Positions 1 to 10,100 are shown, numbered from the stretch's first letter. The stretch is DNA of 64,000 bases from an uncultured Bacteroidales bacterium (GCA_902760345.1 CACWFY010000001.1:244957-308956); one strand, 5' to 3'. Made by a program: numbers and translations. Notes: generated by a model from the letters alone, not told the origin.

Positions 1-1
1 C

Positions 2-403
2 GACACGGGCGTCATCGTCTCGTGGAATACGGAAGGCGTCGCCAACAAGGATGCCAAGAATGCAACACTGGCTCCTAATGGTTTGAGCATCAACCCCATC
101 AACTGGAAGCGTGACGACACCTATGCACCCGCCAAGGACAATCTCGGCTCGCTCGACGAGATGACGGGGAAGATAACTGTTCCCGGCATCGCCGATGCCC
201 GTGTGGACACCATCCGAGGCTCCGTCGTCGTCACCACTGCAGAGGCCAAGCCTTTTGCTATCAGCGAAAAAGAAGCCATACCCCTATTCGGACCCGAATG
301 TTACCACCGCAACGACTATGGTTTCTTCTTCAACAACCTGAAGCAGAACATTGCCGACCGCATCAAGGCCGCGTTTGAGAGCGATGACAAAACAAAGTTA
401 TGA
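2..403 (+). CDS. DUF3089-type protein, C-terminal part (5' end outside window)
   Basis: The reading frame is open from the left edge and ends at TGA 401-403, so only about 133 C-terminal residues are visible. The visible start contains V-I-S-W-N-T-E-G, followed by a stretch ending S-I-N-P-I-N-W-K-R-D. This matches my recollection of DUF3089, an alpha/beta-hydrolase-like family of unknown activity in which a SWNTE segment precedes an NPLxW segment. The stop overlaps the start of the next hydrolase gene by ATGA, so the two are probably translationally coupled. Family assignment is by pattern memory only; the catalytic Ser region lies outside the window. Confidence 0.6.
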   Translation, partial: DTGVIVSWNTEGVANKDAKNATLAPNGLSINPINWKRDDTYAPAKDNLGSLDEMTGKITVPGIADARVDTIRGSVVVTTAEAKPFAISEKEAIPLFGPECYHRNDYGFFFNNLKQNIADRIKAAFESDDKTKL

Positions 404-1362
404 ACATGAAAACGAAGAAAATCCTGCGAATAGTGGCAGCGGTAATCATTGCCATCTTGGTTGTCGGTGGAGGAGTCTGGCTGATTACCGGACGCTCACC
501 CATGGCCATCATAGTGAAGAGCGCTTTACACCAGATGGACACGGAGTCCTACGATAAGGCCATGGCTGACAAGACAGACAAGCGTACAACGGAGATTCCT
601 GCCGACGTGGTCTTTCCTCGTGAGGTTGTTCAATATACCATTGGAGACATGCAGGTGTTTGAGGTACCTGCTGAGAACGACACGAAACCCGTTGTGCTCT
701 ATCTGCATGGCGGCGCCTACGTCCATAACTTTACGTCTCAGCACTGGAAGGCCATGGCTGAGTGGGCAAAGGCCACAGGCTGCGGCATCGTGGCTCCCAA
801 CTACCCGTTGCTGCCTCTCCATACTGCTGCTGAGGCTCACCTGCTCATGATGCAGCTTTATCGTGAACTGCTGAAGGGTATTCCTGCCCACCGTATTCTT
901 ATCATGGGCGACTCTGCAGGTGGCGGCTTTACGCTGGCGCTGGCACAGCAGATACGCAATGACTCGCTCGACCTGCCTCGCCATCTGGTGCTTATCTCGC
1001 CCTGGGTTGATGTCATGGGTGGTGATTCTTCGCTGCAGGAGCGCGACAACTGGCTCACCATTGATGTGTTGCAGAAGTATGGCACTGCCTGGGCAGGACA
1101 GATGGATGTTGCCGACCCTATGATTTCGCCAATCTATGGTGACATGGAAGGTTTACCGCCTACCGACCTCTATACCGGTACATGGGAGGTGTTCTACACC
1201 GATGTCTGCAAGACCTACGACAAAATGAAGGCCGCTGGTGTTGATGCTCACCTGCATGTCGCCCAAAAGATGGGGCATGTCTATCCCCTCTGGCCCAGTC
1301 ACGAGGGTCGCAAAGCCCGTCGTGAGATAGCAGAAATTATTAAAACGAACTCTAAAAATTAA
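400..1362 (+). CDS. alpha/beta hydrolase, hormone-sensitive-lipase type, membrane-anchored
   Basis: This is a 320-residue protein. Residues about 8-30 form a hydrophobic segment (I-V-A-A-V-I-I-A-I-L-V-V-G-G-G), probably a signal anchor, so the enzyme likely faces the periplasm. The oxyanion-hole motif HGGAY is near residue 103 and the nucleophile motif GDSAGG near 170, both typical of the alpha/beta hydrolase fold-3 (HSL) esterases. A C-terminal G-H-V-Y-P-L segment supplies the likely catalytic His. The expected acid position reads G-T-W-E, so Glu or the nearby Asp may serve. It overlaps the upstream DUF3089 gene by 4 nt and abuts pfkA. Substrate is unknown; a carboxylester is likely. Confidence 0.85.
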   Translation: MNMKTKKILRIVAAVIIAILVVGGGVWLITGRSPMAIIVKSALHQMDTESYDKAMADKTDKRTTEIPADVVFPREVVQYTIGDMQVFEVPAENDTKPVVLYLHGGAYVHNFTSQHWKAMAEWAKATGCGIVAPNYPLLPLHTAAEAHLLMMQLYRELLKGIPAHRILIMGDSAGGGFTLALAQQIRNDSLDLPRHLVLISPWVDVMGGDSSLQERDNWLTIDVLQKYGTAWAGQMDVADPMISPIYGDMEGLPPTDLYTGTWEVFYTDVCKTYDKMKAAGVDAHLHVAQKMGHVYPLWPSHEGRKARREIAEIIKTNSKN

Positions 1363-2346
1363 ATGACTATGAGTAAGATTAAGACTATAGGAATACTTAC
1401 GTCGGGCGGCGATGCCCCAGGCATGAATGCTGCTATTCGTGCCGTGACGCGCGCAGGCATTTACAACGGATTTAAGATTAAAGGTATCTATCGTGGATAC
1501 GAGGGACTCATCCACGACGAGGTGAAGGAGTTTACCACCGAGGATGTCAGTGGTATCATTACCCGTGGTGGCACCATTCTGAAGAGTGCCCGTAGCAAGG
1601 ATTTTATGACACCTGAGGGCAGACAGAAGGCTTACGAAACATGTAAGAAGGAAGAGATAGACGCCTTGATTGTGATTGGCGGCAATGGTTCGCTGACCGG
1701 TGCCCGCGATTTTGCCATGGAGTACGATTTTCCCTGCATAGGATTGCCTGGCACCATCGACAACGATGTTTATGGTACTGACGCTACCATTGGCTATGAC
1801 ACAACCATGAATACCATCATGGAGTGTGTGGACCGTATCCGCGACACCGCCAATTCTCATGAGCGCATCTTCTTCGTTGAGGTGATGGGACGCGATGCCG
1901 GTTTCCTGGCACAGAATTGTGCCATCGCCTGTGGTGCCGAGGCTGCCATAGTACCTGAGGAAGTGACCGATGTTGACCAGTTGGCAGCCTTCATGGGCCG
2001 TGGTATCCGTAAGTCGAAGAAGTCGTGTATCGTTATCGTCTCGGAGAGTCCGAAGTGCGGTGCCCTCTACTATGCCGACCGCGTGAAAAAAGAGTTCCCT
2101 GAGTTCGATGTTCGTGTGTCCATCCTCGGACATTTGCAGCGTGGCGGCAGCCCGTCGGCACGTGACCGCGTCCTGGCCAGTTGGATGGGTGTGGCTGCCG
2201 TAGAGGCTGTCATGCAGGGACAGCGCAACGTGATGATAGGCATCCGCAACAGCGATGCCGTCCTCGTGCCATTCTCTGAGTGTATTCGCACTGACAAGCG
2301 TTTTGACAAGCGTCTGCTTACTGTTCTCGATGAATTAAGTATCTGA
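1363..2346 (+). CDS. pfkA: 6-phosphofructokinase
   Basis: Phosphorylates fructose 6-phosphate in the committed step of glycolysis. The 327-residue length is normal for the bacterial PfkA family. Visible motifs are [13 protein letters not shown] (nucleotide loop) near residue 13, GTIDND with the catalytic Asp near 128, EVMGRDAGF (sugar-phosphate site) and HLQRGGSP. The segment corresponding to G-G-D-G-S in E. coli PfkA reads G-G-N-G-S here, so the Mg/phosphate-contacting Asp is Asn. The start directly follows the preceding stop; a second ATG two codons later (1369) is equally plausible. The gene appears to be read from the upstream hydrolase transcript. Confidence 0.95.
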   Translation: MTMSKIKTIGILTSGGDAPGMNAAIRAVTRAGIYNGFKIKGIYRGYEGLIHDEVKEFTTEDVSGIITRGGTILKSARSKDFMTPEGRQKAYETCKKEEIDALIVIGGNGSLTGARDFAMEYDFPCIGLPGTIDNDVYGTDATIGYDTTMNTIMECVDRIRDTANSHERIFFVEVMGRDAGFLAQNCAIACGAEAAIVPEEVTDVDQLAAFMGRGIRKSKKSCIVIVSESPKCGALYYADRVKKEFPEFDVRVSILGHLQRGGSPSARDRVLASWMGVAAVEAVMQGQRNVMIGIRNSDAVLVPFSECIRTDKRFDKRLLTVLDELSI

Positions 2347-2351
2347 TAAAC

Positions 2352-2381
2352 TTGAAAATTCGTATTAATTTCATATCTTTG
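2352..2381 (+). promoter_or_regulatory. Bacteroidetes-type promoter for the DUF3943 gene
   Basis: TTG at 2352-2354 is separated by 19 nt from TATCTTTG at 2374-2381, which matches the Bacteroidetes -33/-7 consensus. The ATG follows 16 nt after the -7 box, implying a very short leader. Confidence 0.75.
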
Positions 2382-2397
2382 CAGTGAAAAAATTACA

Positions 2398-4767
2398 ATG
2401 ATGATGAAAAAGAGTAGTTTATTATTACTATTATTGGTTGTCAGTTCGGCCCTCATGGCCCAACGTTCACCCGTAGGCATTGTCAGTGTGCAAGACTCGG
2501 TGAAGAGTGTGCAGTTTGGCGTCATCTCGTCTGTTGCTGCTGACGGTGGCCACGGCGTGCAGTTGTCTGGTCTCTCCAACACGTCGGCACAGAAATTTAC
2601 TGGATGGCAGCTGAGCAGTATCAGCAACATCACGGCAGGCATGGACAAGGGCTTGCAGCTGTCAGGCATACTGAATGTCTCGTCGGCCATGCAGCATGGC
2701 GTGCAGTTAGGTGCCATTAACTATGCCGACTCGCTCAACGGTGCACAGATTGGTGTGTTCAACATTGCCCGCAAACGCCCTAAAGGCTGGCAGGTGGGAC
2801 TTATCAACTTATCGTACGACAGTATTGGTCACAAGATAGGTCTGGTGAACGTCAACCCGATGACCGATATCGATGTCATGGTTTATGGCGGTTCGTCAAC
2901 GAAGACGAACCTTGCTGTGCGCTACCGCAACAAGAGCACTTATAGCATCATGGGTGTAGGTACGCACTTCATGGGACTTGACTCCAAGTTCTCAGGGGCT
3001 ATTTTTTATCGCATGGGTCTATATAAACAACTGTCGCCAAAATGGAGCTTGAGTGGTGATATCGGCTATTATCATGTGGAGACTTTCTCGAAAAACAACA
3101 ACGAGAAACCCGAGCGTCTTTATTCCTTACAGGCCCGACTGAATGCCGACTACCAGTTCAGCAGGAAATATGGTGCCTTTGCATCTGTTGGTTGGGGACT
3201 GACGCGTTACTACGACCGCAACGAAACCTACCGTAACCGCCCCTTGGTGGAACTGGGTCTGACCTACCGTCAACCTCGCAACCAGCACGACTCCTGGAAA
3301 CAGGCTTGGGCTGAAAAACGTTCGAAACTGGTGTTTGCCGACTCTACGATGGCACTACCCACACCCAAACGTCCTTGGCAGGCACTTGCCGAGGTGACGG
3401 GCATCAATGTGGGCGTACAGTTGTTCGACCGCTGGGCATTGAAGTCCGACTTCGCGCAGACCACCCTAAACTCGCTGAAGCATAACTTTACCGACGGCAT
3501 GGTGTGGGACAACGACTTCTTTATCACCAACATGTTTGCCCACCCGTATCATGGCAACCTGTACTTCAATGCAGCCCGTACCAATGGCCTGACGTTCTGG
3601 GAGTCGGCACCCTTCTCGCTGCTGGGTTCGGCAATGTGGGAATTCCTGGGTGAGACGGAGCCACCGGCCATCAACGACATTATTGCCACAACCTGTGGCG
3701 GTATTGCCATCGGTGAGATGACCCACCGCCTGAGTCTGACCATCCTTGACGATCGCGAACGTGGCTTCTCGCGTTTCTTTCGTGAGGCTGCTGCCGCCAT
3801 CATCAATCCCATTCAGGGACTGCACCGCATTATCAGCGGTGATGCCTGGCGCGTAAAGAGCAGGAATTATCGTTACCATGACTTCAACAAGACGCCCGTC
3901 GACATGTCAATCTCTGTAGGTTGGCGTTATCTGGCCGACGACGGCGCGCTGTTCCGTGGCATCCATGCTCCTTATATCAACTTCACGCTGACCTATGGCA
4001 CTTCGGTTGACGGCGACAAGCACACCACGCCCTACGACTTCTTTGACTTGGAGGCAAATTCAGCCTTCGGTGGCGGACAGCCTATGGTGAATACGCTGAA
4101 CATTGTGGGACGCTTGTGGAGTACACCCATTCTAGATAAGAAGGATATGGCTGGCGAGTTCGGTATCTACCAGCACTTCAACTACTACGATGCCAAGCCT
4201 ATCGAGGACGGTTCCAGTCTGACGCCTTACCGCATCAGCGAGGCTGCCGGCTTCGGTCCTGGCTTCATCTTCTCGCTGCCACAGATGGGCGCCCTGTCAA
4301 AGATGGAGCAGCGCGTGTTCGTAAGTGGCATCCTGCTGGGTGGTACCAAGAGTGACTATTTTAATGTCATTGAGCGCGACTATAACATGGGTAGCGGATT
4401 CAGCATCAAGTCGAAGACGCAACTCGACTTCGGCAAGTATGGACGCCTCGTTCTCAACGCCAAGTACTTCCGCCTCTGGACCTGGAAGGGTTACGAGGAC
4501 AAGGATCTGCAGCCCTATGTCGACGGTACTGCCGACCTCCACTTCCTAAATGTGCAGGGTGACAATAGTAATGCAGCACTGTTGGTTATTAATCCCGTCA
4601 TTGAGATGCATCTGGCACGCCAATGGTCTCTCACGCTCTCAGGTTCTTACTATAGTCGTCGTACGCACTACAAGTACTATTATGACAAGGACTTCGTTCT
4701 GCGTCAGAACAGTACCGTACATGCCAACACCTTCGAAACCAAGATAGGTCTCACGTGCAGACTATAA
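2398..4767 (+). CDS. DUF3943 outer-membrane protein with N-terminal short repeats
   Basis: A 789-residue exported protein with a signal peptide (KSSLLLLLLVVSSALMA, then Q). Residues about 30-140 carry repeats of the type G-x-Q-L-S-G-[LI]-x-N (GVQLSGLSN, GLQLSGILN, GVQLGAIN, GAQIGVFN, GWQVGLIN). A central segment with F-A-H-P-Y-H-G-N-L-Y-F-N and W-E-F-L-G-E matches DUF3943 as I know it. The rest is rich in alternating aromatic/polar strands ending in L-T-C-R-L, as expected for an outer-membrane beta barrel. It has its own promoter and is followed 13 nt later by another outer-membrane-type gene. Function unknown. Confidence 0.8.
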   Translation: MMMKKSSLLLLLLVVSSALMAQRSPVGIVSVQDSVKSVQFGVISSVAADGGHGVQLSGLSNTSAQKFTGWQLSSISNITAGMDKGLQLSGILNVSSAMQHGVQLGAINYADSLNGAQIGVFNIARKRPKGWQVGLINLSYDSIGHKIGLVNVNPMTDIDVMVYGGSSTKTNLAVRYRNKSTYSIMGVGTHFMGLDSKFSGAIFYRMGLYKQLSPKWSLSGDIGYYHVETFSKNNNEKPERLYSLQARLNADYQFSRKYGAFASVGWGLTRYYDRNETYRNRPLVELGLTYRQPRNQHDSWKQAWAEKRSKLVFADSTMALPTPKRPWQALAEVTGINVGVQLFDRWALKSDFAQTTLNSLKHNFTDGMVWDNDFFITNMFAHPYHGNLYFNAARTNGLTFWESAPFSLLGSAMWEFLGETEPPAINDIIATTCGGIAIGEMTHRLSLTILDDRERGFSRFFREAAAAIINPIQGLHRIISGDAWRVKSRNYRYHDFNKTPVDMSISVGWRYLADDGALFRGIHAPYINFTLTYGTSVDGDKHTTPYDFFDLEANSAFGGGQPMVNTLNIVGRLWSTPILDKKDMAGEFGIYQHFNYYDAKPIEDGSSLTPYRISEAAGFGPGFIFSLPQMGALSKMEQRVFVSGILLGGTKSDYFNVIERDYNMGSGFSIKSKTQLDFGKYGRLVLNAKYFRLWTWKGYEDKDLQPYVDGTADLHFLNVQGDNSNAALLVINPVIEMHLARQWSLTLSGSYYSRRTHYKYYYDKDFVLRQNSTVHANTFETKIGLTCRL

Positions 4768-4780
4768 TGTATTTGCAAGA

Positions 4781-5824
4781 ATGAAAAAATATCTGTTGAT
4801 GATACTATTCTCAGCTGTCATGTCAGCGGCGAACGCCCAGTTCGTCGCTACTGACAGTATGGAGACTGAGAAGCCCCAGACGTCTGAGAAAAAGCCGGGA
4901 TTGGGTAAGCGCATAAACAACAAGCTAAGCAAAAAGTACTTCACCACGAAGTACGACACCAACTACGTAGCCCGACCTAAGGAGAAGTGGTTGCTCAGGC
5001 TCCTTGGCAACCAGACCGGCAACTACATCCACGCCAAGGGCACGGTGCACGATGTTTACTCGAAGTACGACCTTCATACCAAGACCAACTATACCATGGG
5101 ACTGGAGGTGAACTACTGCGACGTTGCCGCCACGTTCTCCATCAACCCCGCCAAGATAGGCGGCGACTACAACGACTACGAATTCAACTTCGAGTACCAC
5201 GGGCAGAAGCTCAGCTTCGACATCAACTACCTGCGTGCCACGTCCTTGAAGGGTGACATGAAATTGGGCGACATCGACCATCTCGACGAGGAAGGTATGC
5301 GCATGAACGTGGTCAACGCATCGGCTTACTATATCTTCAACAACCGTAAGTTCTCTTATCCTGCGGCCTTGTTCCAGAACTACTACCAGCTGCGCTCTGC
5401 CGGTTCTTGGCTGGCGGGCCTCAGTGTTCAGGCAGGAAGCATTAAGACTACCGAAGAATTGAAAGAACGTAGTCCGTTGGCCCCAGAGGTTCACCTCAAG
5501 TTCGCTAACGTCGCCCTTGGTGGCGGTTATGGCTATAATCTTGTACTCGGACAGCGGTCACAGTGGCTTCTCCACCTCTCTGCAATACCCTCTGTCGTGG
5601 TATACAAGCATAATCGTCTGATGGTGAACAACGATGAGAAGAAAGATCACAGTTTGTGTTTCAACATGCTCTTCAACGAGCGTGTCTCTGTCGTCTATCA
5701 CTTCTCGCCCCGTTACAACATTGGAGCCTCTCTCATCATGAGTAACTCCATCTATAACAACGACGATATAAAAATCAATCAGAACAAGTGGCTGGCCCGC
5801 GCCTTCTTCGGCGTGCGTTTCTAA
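4781..5824 (+). CDS. DUF4421 domain protein, probable outer-membrane beta barrel
   Basis: A 347-residue protein with signal peptide (M-K-K-Y-L-L-M-I-L-F-S-A-V-M-S-A-A-N-A, then Q). The mature part contains K-Y-D-T-N-Y-V and alternating Y/F-rich strands, and ends G-V-R-F as an outer-membrane barrel would. The pattern fits DUF4421, a Bacteroidetes family without a known biochemical role. It lies 13 nt after the DUF3943 gene with no promoter-like box between, so the two are likely co-transcribed and exported together. Confidence 0.8.
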   Translation: MKKYLLMILFSAVMSAANAQFVATDSMETEKPQTSEKKPGLGKRINNKLSKKYFTTKYDTNYVARPKEKWLLRLLGNQTGNYIHAKGTVHDVYSKYDLHTKTNYTMGLEVNYCDVAATFSINPAKIGGDYNDYEFNFEYHGQKLSFDINYLRATSLKGDMKLGDIDHLDEEGMRMNVVNASAYYIFNNRKFSYPAALFQNYYQLRSAGSWLAGLSVQAGSIKTTEELKERSPLAPEVHLKFANVALGGGYGYNLVLGQRSQWLLHLSAIPSVVVYKHNRLMVNNDEKKDHSLCFNMLFNERVSVVYHFSPRYNIGASLIMSNSIYNNDDIKINQNKWLARAFFGVRF

Positions 5825-5835
5825 GTTATCTGCCG

Positions 5836-6225
5836 CTATTCATAGCCATACACCAGCCCGTATTTCTCATGAAGCTGACGGAGGGTGCCGTCGGCTTTCA
5901 TTTGGGCAATGACGGCGTTGACAAGGACGAGGAGATCGTCTTGCCCCTTGCGCATCAGCACACCGATTTCTCCGTGGGTGAAAGGGGTCTCGATAAGCGG
6001 TGCAGCGAGGCGTGGGTCATTCTGCACATACCACGGAGCCTCGGTGATTTCGGTAATCATCACGTCAGCATTGCCCTCAGCCACTTGATTGGGGATTTCC
6101 TCGTTCTTCTGCCAGACGATGATGGTGGCATGTGTCAGGTTTTCGTTGGCGAATTTCTCGTTCAGCCCGCCCGGATTCACCATCACACGCACCTCTGGCT
6201 TGTCGATGTCGGCCTGCGACTGGAA
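5836..6225 (-). pseudogene. remnant of a family-3 solute-binding protein (C-terminal half)
   Basis: The frame encodes about 125 residues resembling the C-terminal lobe of periplasmic family-3 binding proteins of the cyclohexadienyl-dehydratase/amino-acid type: D-I-D-K-P-E-V-R-V-M-V-N-P-G-G-L-N-E-K-F, then A-D-V-M-I-T-E and a final L-H-E-K-Y-G-L-V-Y-G. The N-terminal lobe (about 120 residues) and signal peptide are absent. The frame runs upstream, out of register, through the zinc-ribbon gene to an ATG at 6411, but that stretch codes for nothing recognisable. I interpret it as a deletion product. No transporter permease or ATPase is adjacent. Confidence 0.7.
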
Positions 6226-6350
6226 ACGATCTGCCTCGTCGGCACGGCCTCTTTCGCTTTCGTCTGGCACTCCTCGCAGCAATACTTCTGCGATCCACTC
6301 CTTGGAATGAACTCCTTTCCGCAGTACTTGCACTTCCTGACTTCTTTCAT
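6183..6350 (-). CDS. zinc-ribbon mini-protein, 3' part replaced by the solute-binding-protein remnant
   Basis: A 55-residue frame starting at ATG 6348-6350. It begins M-K-E-V-R-K-C-K-Y-C-G-K-E-F and continues with S-G-S-Q-K-Y-C-C-E-E-C-Q-T-K-A-K, giving a CxxC...CxxxC zinc ribbon of the type found in small Bacteroidetes proteins. After K-A-K-E the sequence no longer resembles the family and runs in a different frame over the solute-binding-protein remnant. It could still make a small zinc-binding peptide. An upstream in-frame ATG at 6375-6377 is possible but less likely. Confidence 0.5.
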   Translation of the reverse strand: MKEVRKCKYCGKEFIPRSGSQKYCCEECQTKAKEAVPTRQIVSSRRPTSTSQRCV

Positions 6351-6377
6351 TTTTGCACTCTTTTGATGGTTCAACAA

Positions 6378-6577
6378 TCATTCTCTTTTTCCCTCTCGTT
6401 AAAACAACCATGCTTCACATACGTCAACCGATGTCAACTCCGTCCGCATCGTTGCTTTCTTGGAATCCGTCTGCTCCGTTTTGTCACTCCTTGCACCTCA
6501 TCGTAACCCTTTGTCAACCGAGTCCGCAAAGTGACGATTTTGAAGCCCCGTAAATTCCTCGCGGTAGAAATACGTTG
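6378..6577 (-). other. about 200-nt leader/intergenic stretch upstream of the zinc-ribbon gene
   Basis: This lies between the promoter at 6578-6609 and the zinc-ribbon start. It contains no convincing coding frame and no RNA family I recognise. The following 90 bases (6610-6701) also show nothing. Confidence 0.35.
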
Positions 6578-6609
6578 CAAAAATATACTGAAATTCGGTA
6601 ACCACCAAA
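6578..6609 (-). promoter_or_regulatory. Bacteroidetes-type promoter reading toward the zinc-ribbon/SBP remnant
   Basis: On the minus strand TTTG (6606-6609) is followed after 20 nt by TATTTTTG (6578-6585). Spacing and sequence match the consensus closely, so the decayed locus may still be transcribed with a leader of roughly 220 nt. Confidence 0.55.
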
Positions 6610-6701
6610 TTCCAACCAGCAAGTGTTAAAAATCAAAAGTAACTGAAAATGAGTGCTTTACAAATGGATAGTATTAGATATTCCTGGTTGTTTATACCCT
6701 T

Positions 6702-6961
6702 TTAGATACAATTACTGAAAGCATAATCACCTATGTTTGTAACGCTATTTGAAATATCTATATAAGTCAAGCTTGAGCACCCCTCGAATGCACGACCGCC
6801 TATGCTTGTGATACTATTTGGAATCTCTACCGAAGTCAAACTGGAACACACGCAAAATTATAATAGATGCCGTCAATTTCGACATCATACGCTAACGCCA
6901 CATTAGGCATAAACCATGCGACACATAATGCCGCCAAAAGATAAAGTACTTGCTTTTTCAT
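6702..6961 (-). pseudogene. remnant of a BspA-like leucine-rich repeat surface protein
   Basis: From ATG 6959-6961 the minus strand encodes 41 residues: a signal peptide (M-K-K-Q-V-L-Y-L-L-A-A-L-C), then [13 protein letters not shown], which is the usual N-terminus of Prevotella BspA-type proteins, then a stop at 6836. In another frame (6702-6842) come two typical repeats: [19 protein letters not shown], then a second ending [12 protein letters not shown], and TAA. An internal deletion has joined the leader to the repeats out of frame. Intact members usually have hundreds of residues. Confidence 0.85.
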
Positions 6962-6999
6962 AATCTTATCGGTTTTTAGTTATTTATTCATATATACCA

Positions 7000-7007
7000 C
7001 AAAAGTA
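7000..7007 (-). promoter_or_regulatory. -7 box of the BspA-like remnant
   Basis: TACTTTTG on the minus strand, 38 nt upstream of the remnant's ATG. A TTTG lies 22 nt further upstream, slightly long for the consensus. Confidence 0.4.
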
Positions 7008-7144
7008 CAGAGAATATGCGCAATAAACACAAAACCCGCAACAAATATGCGACTTTAATTTTAAACCGCAACATATTTGAAGGAAAAACTGAGGAAATGA
7101 AAGATTTTACTCAACTTTCGCTACGATACATTTTATAATAATGA

Positions 7145-7174
7145 AAGGGGGCTATGCTCGAGCATAGCCCCCTT
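7145..7174 (-). terminator. intrinsic terminator downstream of carB
   Basis: A near-perfect palindrome (GGGGGCTATGCT, its complement, flanked by AA/TT) lies 26 nt past the carB stop and is followed on the minus strand by a T-rich tail. The symmetry could let it work in both directions. Confidence 0.8.
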
Positions 7175-7199
7175 CATTGTTAGGATATCGCAAGTGTGG

Positions 7200-10100
7200 T
7201 TAGGCGGTGTACTCCTGCCACGACTTAATCTTGATGTCTGACTGGCTGAGGTCTGTGAAGGCCTCGATGAAGGCTTTGGCCAGACGCACGTTGGTCATCA
7301 GGGGGATGTTGTGGTCGATAGCGCCACGACGAATGCGGTAGCCGTTGGTGAGCTCGCGCTTGGTGTGGTTCTTCGGCACGTTGATGATGAGGTCGAACTG
7401 GTGGTCGGCAATCATGTTCATCACATTGTTCTCGCCTTCCTCGTCGGGCCACAGCACAGGTGTAGTCTCGACGCCGTTGTCGTTGAGGAAACGGGCCGTA
7501 CCGCCAGTGGCATAGACCTTGTAACCCTTGCGGACGAGCTCCTGGGCGGGTTCGAGCAGGCTGACCTTACCCTTGGCACCACCTGACGAGATGAGGATGC
7601 TGCCGCCCTGCTTGGGCAGACGGTAGCCGGTGGCGATAAGTGCGTTGAGCATAGCCTCGTTGAGGTCGTCGCCCAGACAGCCTACCTCACCGGTAGAGCT
7701 CATGTCGACACCGAGCACGGGGTCGGCATTCTGCAGACGGGCAAACGAGAACTGGCTGGCCTTGACGCCAATGCGGTCGATATCGAACTCAGAGCTGTCG
7801 GGCTTCTGATACGGTGCGTCGAGCATAATCTTCGTGGCTGTCTCGATGAAGTTGCGCTTCAGAATCTTGCTGACGAAGGGGAACGAACGGCTGGCGCGGA
7901 GGTTGCACTCGATGACCTTCACCTCGCGGTTCTTGGCGAGGAACTGGATATTGAACGGTCCGCTGATGTTCAGTTCGGCAGCAATCTTGCGGGCAATCTT
8001 CTTAATCTGACGGATGGTCGAGAAGTAGATGTGCTGGGCGGGGAACACCATGGTGGCGTCGCCAGAGTGCACACCGGCATACTCGACATGCTCGGAGATA
8101 GCGTACTCGACGACTTCGCCCTTGTCGGCTACGGCGTCGAACTCAATCTCCTTGGTCTCGGTCATGAACTTCGAGATGACCACAGGGAATTCCTTAGACA
8201 CCTCGGTGGCCATGTTGAGGAAGCGGTGCAGCTCCTCGTCGTCGTAGCAGACGTTCATGGCAGCACCAGAGAGCACGTATGACGGACGTACGAGCACGGG
8301 GTAGCCCACCTCTTCGACGAACTGCTTGACATCGTCGAACGAGGTCAGCGCACGCCATGCGGGCTGGTCAATGCCGAGCTTGTCGAGCATGGCCGAGAAC
8401 TTATCGCGGTTTTCAGCACGGTCAATGTCGACAGGCGAGGTACCCAGTACGGGAACGCTCTGGCGGTGGAGCTTCATAGCGAGGTTGTTAGGAATCTGAC
8501 CACCCACAGAAACGATGACACCACGTGGCTGTTCGAGGTCAATGACGTCGAGAACGCGCTCGAGCGACAATTCGTCGAAGTACAGACGGTCACACATGTC
8601 ATAGTCGGTAGATACCGTCTCAGGGTTGTAGTTGATCATGATGGACTTGTAGCCCAGCTTGCGTGCAGTGTTGATGGCATTCACAGAACACCAGTCGAAC
8701 TCTACAGAGCTACCGATACGGTAGGCACCGGAACCAAGTACAATAACAGACTTCTCGTTCTTATAGTAGTTGATGTCGTGTTGTGGCTGATACTGTTCAC
8801 CGACGGGGTTGCCAAAGGCTGGCGTATGCGTGTAGGTGAAGTAGAGGTAGTTGGTGAGCTCGGGATGCTCTGAAGCCACTGTGGGGATACGCTTGACTGA
8901 CGGCATGATGCCTTTCTGCTTGCGGTACTCACGCACCTTCAGATTCTCCTTCTCCATATTGGTGCCTTGCGTCTTCAGTACGAAGCGGGCAATCTGGAAG
9001 TCGGAGAAGCCACAGCGCTTCACCTCGAGCAGCAGTTCGTCAGAGAGGTCTTCCAACTTATTGAACTTCTGCAACTCGTGCTTCAGGTCGACGATGTGCT
9101 TCAGACGCTCGAGGAACCAGACGTCAATCTTCGTCAGTTCCTCAATGCGCTCAATGGTATAGCCTTCTTCTAGTGCCTGAGCAATGGCAAAGATGCGCAG
9201 GTCGGTGGGGTTCTGCAGGGCGTCGTCAAGGTTGTCGAACTTCGTATGGTCGTTGCCTACGAAGCCGTGCATGCCCTGACCAATCATGCGCAGACCCTTC
9301 TGAATCATCTCCTCGAAGCTGCGGCCGATAGACATAATCTCACCGACAGACTTCATGCTGGAACCAATCTGACGGCTGACGCCGGCAAACTTGGTGAGGT
9401 CCCAACGAGGAATCTTACAAATCATGTAGTCGAGTGACGGAGCAACGTATGCTGAAGAGGTTGTACCCATCTCACCAATCTGGTCGAGGGTATAGCCCAA
9501 GGCAATCTTGGCAGCGACGAAGGCGAGGGGATAACCGGTAGCCTTTGAAGCCAGTGCAGACGAACGGCTCAAGCGGGCGTTAATCTCAATGATGCGGTAG
9601 TCGTTGGTCTCGGCATTGAAGGCAAACTGGATGTTACACTCGCCGACGATACCCAGGTGGCGTACGCAACGGATGGTGATGTCCTGCAGCATCTTCACCT
9701 GCTCGTCCTTGAGCGAACAGGTAGGAGCGACAACGATGGACTCACCAGTATGGATGCCCAGGGGGTCGAAATTCTCCATCGAGGCAACGGTGAAGCAGTG
9801 GTCGTTGGCGTCGCGGATGCACTCAAATTCAATCTCCTTCCATCCTTTCAGTGACTCCTCAACCAGGATTTGTGGAGCAAACGTAAAGGCACTCTCGGCC
9901 AGTTCCTTGAAAGCTTTCTCGTCAGGACAGATACCACTACCCAGTCCACCCAGGGCGTAGGCCGAGCGAATCATAATGGGGAAGCCGATTTCGTGAGCAG
10001 CTTTCAGTGCGTCGTCCATGTTCTCAACGGCGTGACTTACGGGAGTCTTCAACTGGATCTCGTCAAGCTTCTTTACAAAAAGGTCGCGATCCTCAGTGTT

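Noticed and set aside
5836-6411. Zinc-ribbon/solute-binding-protein overlap as a programmed frameshift gene
   Set aside because: No slippery site was noticed, and the binding-protein part lacks its N-terminal lobe, so a deletion explains it better.
6434-6622. 62-codon minus-strand frame upstream of the zinc-ribbon gene
   Set aside because: It spans the predicted promoter and has an unnatural composition; no family likeness.
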